Assembly: GCF_030052815.1 (NCBI RefSeq)
Contig: NC_079496.1
Location: 79,411,652 to 79,475,651 of the forward strand
Length of the DNA: 64,000 bases
DNA from: Hevea brasiliensis
Taxonomy: Eukaryota; Streptophyta; Magnoliopsida; Malpighiales; Euphorbiaceae
Direction: 5' to 3'
A program made the position numbers and the translations under genes. The notes beneath the pieces are model-generated. The model saw only the letters and a program-made list of their open reading frames with translations. It had not been told where the DNA came from and did not search any database. Shown here piece after piece: positions 58,810 to 64,000 of this stretch (the stretch's first letter is position 1; every line of letters begins with the position of its first letter).

Positions 58810-59007
58810 TTCGGCTGCCAAAGTTATTTACTTCAGCTGCCGAAGGTTTAAGTGCTAAAAAATAGCATTTGAAAAGTCACTTTCGGCTGCCAAAGTTTCC
58901 ACTTTCGGTTGTCGGATGCTCTCTAGATAAAATGACTTTTAATGCTCAAAAACCATGATTTAAAGAGTGAACTTTGGCTGTCGAACTTTCCACTTTCGGC
59001 TGCCGAA
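58810..59007. promoter_or_regulatory. Array of six TTCGGCTGCCGAA-type palindromes
   Basis: Copies lie at 58810-58822, 58832-58844, 58882-58894, 58904-58916, 58973-58985 and 58995-59007. The last is a perfect dyad (TTCGGC-T-GCCGAA); the others differ at one to three bases. The array is the only GC-rich island in an AT-rich LTR, upstream in sense of the likely transcribed part, so a transcription-factor site cluster is plausible. The factor is unknown. Confidence 0.6.
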
Positions 59008-59056
59008 TTGCTCTCTGGACAGAAAGTGTCAAAAGGGCACTTAGGCTTCGAAAATG

Positions 59057-59380
59057 CATAACTTTTTTACTAGAACTCAGATTTTCGATCCGTTTGAACC
59101 GTTGGAAAGCTAATTTGATAAAATTTTCAATGAAAACACTTCCCAAAACAAATTTTCATTTCTCAAATTTGAAATTTTCATTTTAGTCCCCCTTAGTCAA
59201 GAAAAAGTTATAAGTAAAGACACTGAGAAATTAAAAGTTTAAAAAACTCATAACTTTTTTATCCGAACTCAGATTTTTGATCCGTTTGAACCATTGGAAA
59301 GCTAATTCAACGTATTTTGCAACTAAAATACTTTTCAAAATTAATTTTGCATTTTTTAAAAATTTATTTAATTTTCCCTT
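59057..59380. repeat. Direct repeat, 192-bp period, in Copia-1 LTR
   Basis: Two copies start CATAACTTTTTTA at 59057 and 59249 and share GAACTCAGATTTT then GATCCGTTTGAACC-TTGGAAAGCTAA, about 115 bp with scattered differences. In sense both lie upstream of the palindrome array. Confidence 0.85.
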
Positions 59381-59675
59381 GATAAAAAATTAGGTGAAAA
59401 CTAAGTTGAACAAGATATTCTTAGTACCACCTAGACTTGAGCCAACATAATTAATAAAATGAGATTTACAAGATATAAAATAAATAAAAGTTACATTGTA
59501 GGTTCTCATAAATGTTTGCTTACTTATGTTGCTCTTCCTTAACTTTGATTTGAAGCAATTTGACAATTTTGAGTCTATGGCCTACAAACGCAACATAAAC
59601 ACTTCCAAAGTATATTAGTAGTACACTAATTATTTATTATCATCAAAACATGGGTTAAGACACCTAAGTCCAACA

Positions 59676-60066
59676 CTCTCTCTATCCTCTCCAGCCAATA
59701 CTTTGCGGCAGCTGGATCATCCTCCTTCTTACCCTTGAAGTCAACTGCCCTATATTTTCGCAGTCTCTCTAATGGGGACCTCTGTACAGGTTGCGGCTGT
59801 AGGGGTAGTGGTGGCTGTATAGGTGATGGTGGCTGTGGTCAAGGCTATAGAGGTGGAAGTGGCTATGGCTGAGGTATGGCTCCGGTGACTTGATGGAGCA
59901 ATTGTGTTATCTATTCTAGGAAGGCCTGCTATGCTCTACCTGCAACATCCATAGATGACTCAGCTCTACTGCTTCACTCCCTACTAGGAGCAGGTGCAGG
60001 TGCGTGACTCTCTACCTCCTCGTCGATCGGTCCATCAGACCCATGTTCTAAAGGATCAGATGCCAT
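59676..60066 (-). pseudogene. Tek-C gag, N-terminal part
   Basis: The ATG at 60066-60064 opens MASDPLEHGSDGPIDEEVES then HAPAPAPSRE, close to the Tek-B gag N-terminus. A Gln/Pro-rich low-complexity stretch follows (PLPPL, PIQPPLPLQPQPVQRSP), then the gag start LERLRKYRAVDFKGKKEDDP and AAAKYWLERIERV. Stops lie within the Pro-rich part. The gene ends abruptly at 59676, where the Copia-1 LTR begins, so Copia-1 inserted into it. Confidence 0.88.
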
Positions 60067-60192
60067 CGATCCTATAAAATAGATAAAGAACATATCTGCA
60101 TTAGTGTCACCTCGACTCTATTTAAAGGCCCATGTATGTTATGCAAACTATTTCTTTCTGTCAATCTAGGTCTTGGACCCCCTAAACCTTTG

Positions 60193-60203
60193 CTCTGATA
60201 CCA
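60193..60203 (-). promoter_or_regulatory. Tek-C primer binding site
   Basis: CTCTGATACCA on the plus strand is TGGTATCAGAG in sense, five bases from the LTR. Confidence 0.92.
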
Positions 60204-60208
60204 CTAAA

Positions 60209-63200
60209 TGTGACGCCCCTTACCAGTCTACAGTGTAGCTAAGTAAAGCGTGCCACATTCGGTGTTGGAGCACCCTATCTTATCTTGTCTTGTCCATTGT
60301 AACTTTTATACTTCATAGAAAACATGTGGTAAAATATTTTTTTATTTTTTTATTTTTTTTATAACAAATTATTTCTGTGGATACCCGAGCAGAGCCTCCT
60401 CTGTTTTATTTGGAGCTGGCGGGTTCTAATGTTTACCTGTTAAAAACAATTTCATTTCTCATATTTCCATATGTCATATCATATCATTTCTGCTCATACA
60501 ATTTCAAGAAAATATATTTTTCATTCATTCATTCATATGGCAGTTTATATACAAAAATTCACAACTTTATTTACAATCCAAAATATAATTACAATTTATT
60601 TATAATGTTCAAAATAAGTTACACTGTATCTACTTATGTACAATAAACAAAATGCAAAATCTAATAACATGAGCCCTACTAAAATAAATACTACTGAGGT
60701 GACTAGTAGACACTATCAAATCTGATCAAATCTCCATCAGGGCACTACTTCTGCGGCTGCTGCTGTGGCTGTACCTGGTCTCCAGTACCTACATGATGAA
60801 AAACCAACGTGCTAAGTGAATTACTTAGTGGTGCATAACTTTGGAGAAAAGTAATTAAATAAGAAAAATAATAATTCTAGGCAAATTTCATAAATTCTAA
60901 ATCTTTACAGATTTATTTGACTTTGGGATCAAGTTATTTATCAGGATCTTATCTGTACATTTATTTCATTTTCAGTCTCTTTAAAATTATATCAGTAACC
61001 AAGTAACCTATAGTAGACTATAAAGGCTGGATACACGGGAGTATACTAGTTAGACAACCATATGTCTACCCTGTATACAACTGTCATGTCAAGCACAAGG
61101 CCAGCGGGTGGGCTTTCAAAGCCAGAAATGAAATTAGGCTCAATGACCAACGGGCAGGCATATAGCCTGTAGAACAATCATATCAAACATATTTTATCGA
61201 TCAATGATTATTCATGTAGGTAATACTACTATCTATAGTCCCTAATTAGTATACCAATCGATCCAAACTATATACATAAGCCTAGGTTTACTTTGGGCAA
61301 TTAAGCATTATTAATTACTTATTAGAAATTTCATGTCACTTTGTCATGGGAAAGTGGGTCCCACATACCTATTTCATGTAATTCAGTGTTTAGCAACATA
61401 TTAGGGTTAAAACCCTACTATTAAATAGTTTGTCTTGTGAACCTTTCTTTAGGTTCAGTTTTAATATCTTAATTTTATCTATCAATTTGATCAATTTTTG
61501 GCCACTGTTTGGCCATACTTCATTTATGGAAGTTGTTCCTCTATGTCTTGTCTCTATTTTTCCTTTTTGAGTCATGTCATTTGGATTGCTAGAACTCAAG
61601 TTATGGTCAAATAACCATAACTGGTTCATTTCCTAATTCTGGATTCTTAACTAGGCAGATTTTAGAGTTACAATTTACCAATTTAATTGAACATGTTGCA
61701 GTCACTTTTAGGGTTAGTGTTCTTCATAGAGTTTGCTGTCTTATATCTTATGGTCACTCAGAATTTTGGATTGCAATTTTTTAAGTTTTGTAGAATTACT
61801 TATAGCCAAATCACTAGCCTGGAGTCAAGTACCCTATGCCAACAAGATTCCAGTTCAGGTCAGTAACTTTGACTCAACCTTTAGTGTTCATGCATTCATA
61901 ATTTGAGGAAAGTTTCTAAAACAAGGTTAGAGCCTTGTTTCCTAGGTTTTCAGAACAATATGGCTCCCCCCAATTGAAGTTTCCTAGTGGGAGATATGAC
62001 TAAAAGACTATTTTGGGGTCAAGTGGTCACTTAGGCAATCTTCAGAATTTGCATACTAACTTGATCTTGCCAATTGGCCTAATTCTCTAAGTTTTTGTGT
62101 TTTGGTCAAAATATCAATATTGTAGATTGATGTCTTGTGGAAATTTTGCCACTGATTCAATGCATTTTGGTTTTTGTAGACCAAGTTATGGCCTTTTTGC
62201 CAAAACTGGCCAGGTAAGCCTATGTCTAGCAATTTCTGGGCAATATGGTTCTGGACAGTTTTGTGACCTAATTTGGGCCAACAATTTGGTTTGGTTTAAG
62301 GCATTTCTGGGCTCTGTGGTTTCATTAAAGTTTGTACTCCTATATCTAAGCTTTCCAATGGTATAAAATTCAGGTCATTTGGACCTGTCTAGTGGGAGTT
62401 ATGGCCAAATGAATGTGTACTGTTTATTTGATCATTTTTCTAGGTTTACTATATGGTCATCCGGATTGGGATAGAATTTAGGTCACTTTTTGGATGGAAT
62501 TTGGGCATGGTATCTTCATAAAAAATGAAGCATTTTAGGTTTATTTTCATCTCCAATTGGCTTTATACCAATTGGAGCAACATAATTTCAGTTATGGCTC
62601 AAAACATTCATTGGATTTTCAAAGTCTTAACCTGTATGGAAAATATACACTTCCAAATTTCATTTCCTTCAACTCCTAAACTATAAATTGACATTCATGG
62701 CACTTCTAAAAATCATCAATTCATCTTAAAAAATCAAATTCCAGCAATATATCAAAGTCTCCAATAGTTAGGTCAAACCCTAACTCCAATTTGTCAATCA
62801 CAACATACACATGCAATCACATTCTAAAACATACAACTTCATTTACTTATCCATCAACATAAAAAATCACCATTTACATGCATAAAAGCATCAATCTCCC
62901 ATGTTTTCAAAGGCTGCTGAAATGAGGGTTCCAAAAAATTCTTATCTATTGCTTTCAATTTCATGTTATACTCACTCATTTCAATCTCAATTTAAGACTT
63001 AACTAGGGAAGGAAAAGAAAACTTGCACTAACCTTGAATGGCAGCTTCTCAACCTTGTAAAAACTTCAAGATTTCTTCTTTTCTTGGCTACCTATAAACT
63101 TCCCAAGGTGTGGTGACTAATTTTATTGAAGTGAACTTTGAGTTTTATGGTGAAAATGGGAGGGATTTGAAGCTTGGAAGAAAAAATCCATGGAGGAGAA

Positions 63201-63310
63201 TGGGAGCATTAGTTTCGGCCATGGGAGAATGTTAAAGAAGAAGATGAAGTTAGTTGATGCATTTTTGTCACTTTATAGCTATTTATATTCCACTAAGTTT
63301 TGTTTATTAA
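60209..63310 (-). repeat. Tek-C 5' LTR, incomplete
   Basis: The left end is TGTGACGCCCCTTACC (sense ...GGTAAGGGGCGTCACA). About 3.1 kb follows with landmarks in the order seen in Tek-A and Tek-B read backwards: hairpin at 60812-60828, the GACCTGAATTT/TTATGGCC stretches near 62340-62405, and the CTCCAATTGGCTTTATACCAATTGG block near 62550-62575. The sense start of the LTR is not reached before a TRG-family LTR interrupts at 63311. ORFs 60377-60646, 61390-61629 and 62097-62366 have no domain. Confidence 0.85.
60812..60828 (-). promoter_or_regulatory. Conserved LTR hairpin, Tek-C
   Basis: In sense CTAAGT-AATTC-ACTTAG, a perfect 6-bp stem, with TGCACCA upstream and GTAGGTACTGGAGACCA downstream, 619 bp from the LTR end. 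Confidence 0.68.
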
Positions 63311-64000
63311 TGTAACACCCCTATATGCATAGTTCTGTGCAAATCATCCGGATAATTAAGAGGACTAGAATCATATTTAAGTCACTGAGAAAAGCCCTGC
63401 ATGGAAATAAATAGTGAATACCAGATAGTTGAGTATAAATAAGAAAAACAAAGCATAAAAGTTTAAATGAGCAGGGTGTCATAATGATTGGTGACCTTAC
63501 TGGGAAGTGACTACGAGGTCGGTTCTAACCCTAATTTTGAACGGGAAATTGTGACACCGCGGTCCTAAGGACTATGGCGAAGCTAGTGGAAAAGAAAAAA
63601 TCACAAAAAAGAGTTGATAAGTAGGTCAAAAAATTAGGTCAGAGTTCTGAAAGAAACACTAGATTATGTGCAAACTGGATCAAACCGGCGAGGGGCAAAT
63701 TGATCAATTCACCCTTAGAGGTGACTCACGACCTAACTGTCCAAAAAAATCAAAAAAATGAAAATTTTGGAATATACAATTAAATTAAAGAAGAATGGAA
63801 AAATAAAGGAAAAAGAAAAAAGAAAAGAAAAATGATTTATAACATCATCCAAATTACATCACTTATGACATCATAAATAAATTTTGATTAAACTAATTTT
63901 TTGACTAATTCAAAAAGGGAATTAAAGCTAAGACAGTAAGGAACAACTTTGATGAAGGAAAGTTAGCCAAATTCCCAGTGTAGACAGACCAATAGAATAG
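63311..64000 (+). mobile_element. TRG-family LTR, 5' part, internally deleted, cut by window edge
   Basis: It starts TGTAACACCCCTATATGCAT and follows the TRG-1 5' LTR (AATACCAGATAGTTGAGTAT, the GTGACCTTACTGGGAAGTGA block, CCGGCGAGGGG near 63690). Near 63913 it jumps to the equivalent of 22858 (ATTCAAAAAGGGAA), so about 1.1 kb of LTR is missing. It interrupts the Tek-C LTR; ATTAA at 63306-63310 would be the left target-site copy. Confidence 0.87.

Larger units (their letters stand above)
58206..59675 (-). repeat. Copia-1 5' LTR
   Basis: In element sense it starts TGTTGGACTTAGGTGTC at 59675 and ends GGTTGCTACAAGGGAGAACA at 58206, 1470 bp. It holds a G12 run (58233-58244), six TTCGGCTGCCGAA-like palindromes (58810-59007) and a direct repeat with 192-bp period (from 59057 and 59249). 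CTCTC at 59676-59680 would be the target-site copy on this side. The 3' LTR lies left of the window. Confidence 0.93.

Overview
This is plant nuclear DNA, almost certainly a flowering plant and probably a eudicot. It is AT-rich, with Ty1/copia and Ty3/gypsy chromovirus proteins and tRNA-iMet-type primer sites (TGGTATCAGAGC). I see no host gene, tRNA, rRNA or CRISPR. Nearly every base belongs to an LTR retrotransposon or to one inserted inside another. No species can be assigned from the sequence alone.

Labels used here: Copia-1 is a SIRE/Maximus-like element (minus). Copia-2 is a second copia (plus) with 2.1 kb LTRs. Tek-A, Tek-B and Tek-C are Tekay/Del-like gypsy families with LTRs over 3 kb. 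TRG is a gypsy-derived family with 3.5-3.6 kb LTRs that carries gag but no pol.

Layout, oldest layer first. Tek-C (minus; gag 59676-60066, LTR 60209-63310) is the base at the right end. Copia-1 sits in Tek-C gag: its 5' LTR is 58206-59675 and its body runs leftward in three pieces (57121-58147, 20317-21092, 8811-10749). Three elements split Copia-1: TRG-1 (21098-57115), Copia-2 (10755-20311), and a Tek-A element of which only the pol end and 3' LTR are in the window (1816-8805). TRG-1 is itself broken by a Tek-A solo LTR in its gag (25830-40272) and by TRG-2 (43447-55561, minus) in its 3' LTR. The Tek-A solo LTR holds a full-length Tek-B (28590-39627). The TRG-2 3' LTR holds a Copia-2-family solo LTR (44433-46533). 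The left Tek-A 3' LTR holds another Tek-A solo LTR in opposite orientation (2589-6008). TRG-family LTRs also occupy 1-1815 (minus) and 63311-64000 (plus). The deepest stack is five layers: Tek-C, Copia-1, TRG-1, Tek-A solo, Tek-B. Nearly all boundaries that lie in the window have 5-bp target-site duplications.

No element looks autonomous. Tek-B is the best preserved: all domains are present, but gag, PR, RT and the integrase C-terminus have stops or frameshifts. RNase H plus integrase is one open frame interrupted only by a 75-bp GT-AG segment at 35701-35775 that looks like a phase-0 intron. Copia-2 has lost its protease. TRG copies contain gag but no pol, so they would need proteins from a relative such as Tek-A or Tek-B.

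Most notable points: a hairpin kept with compensating base changes in the LTRs of four gypsy families; the pol-less TRG family; the intron-like segment in Tek-B integrase; the head-to-head Tek-A inverted repeat; and LTR differences that cluster at CAG/CTG sites.
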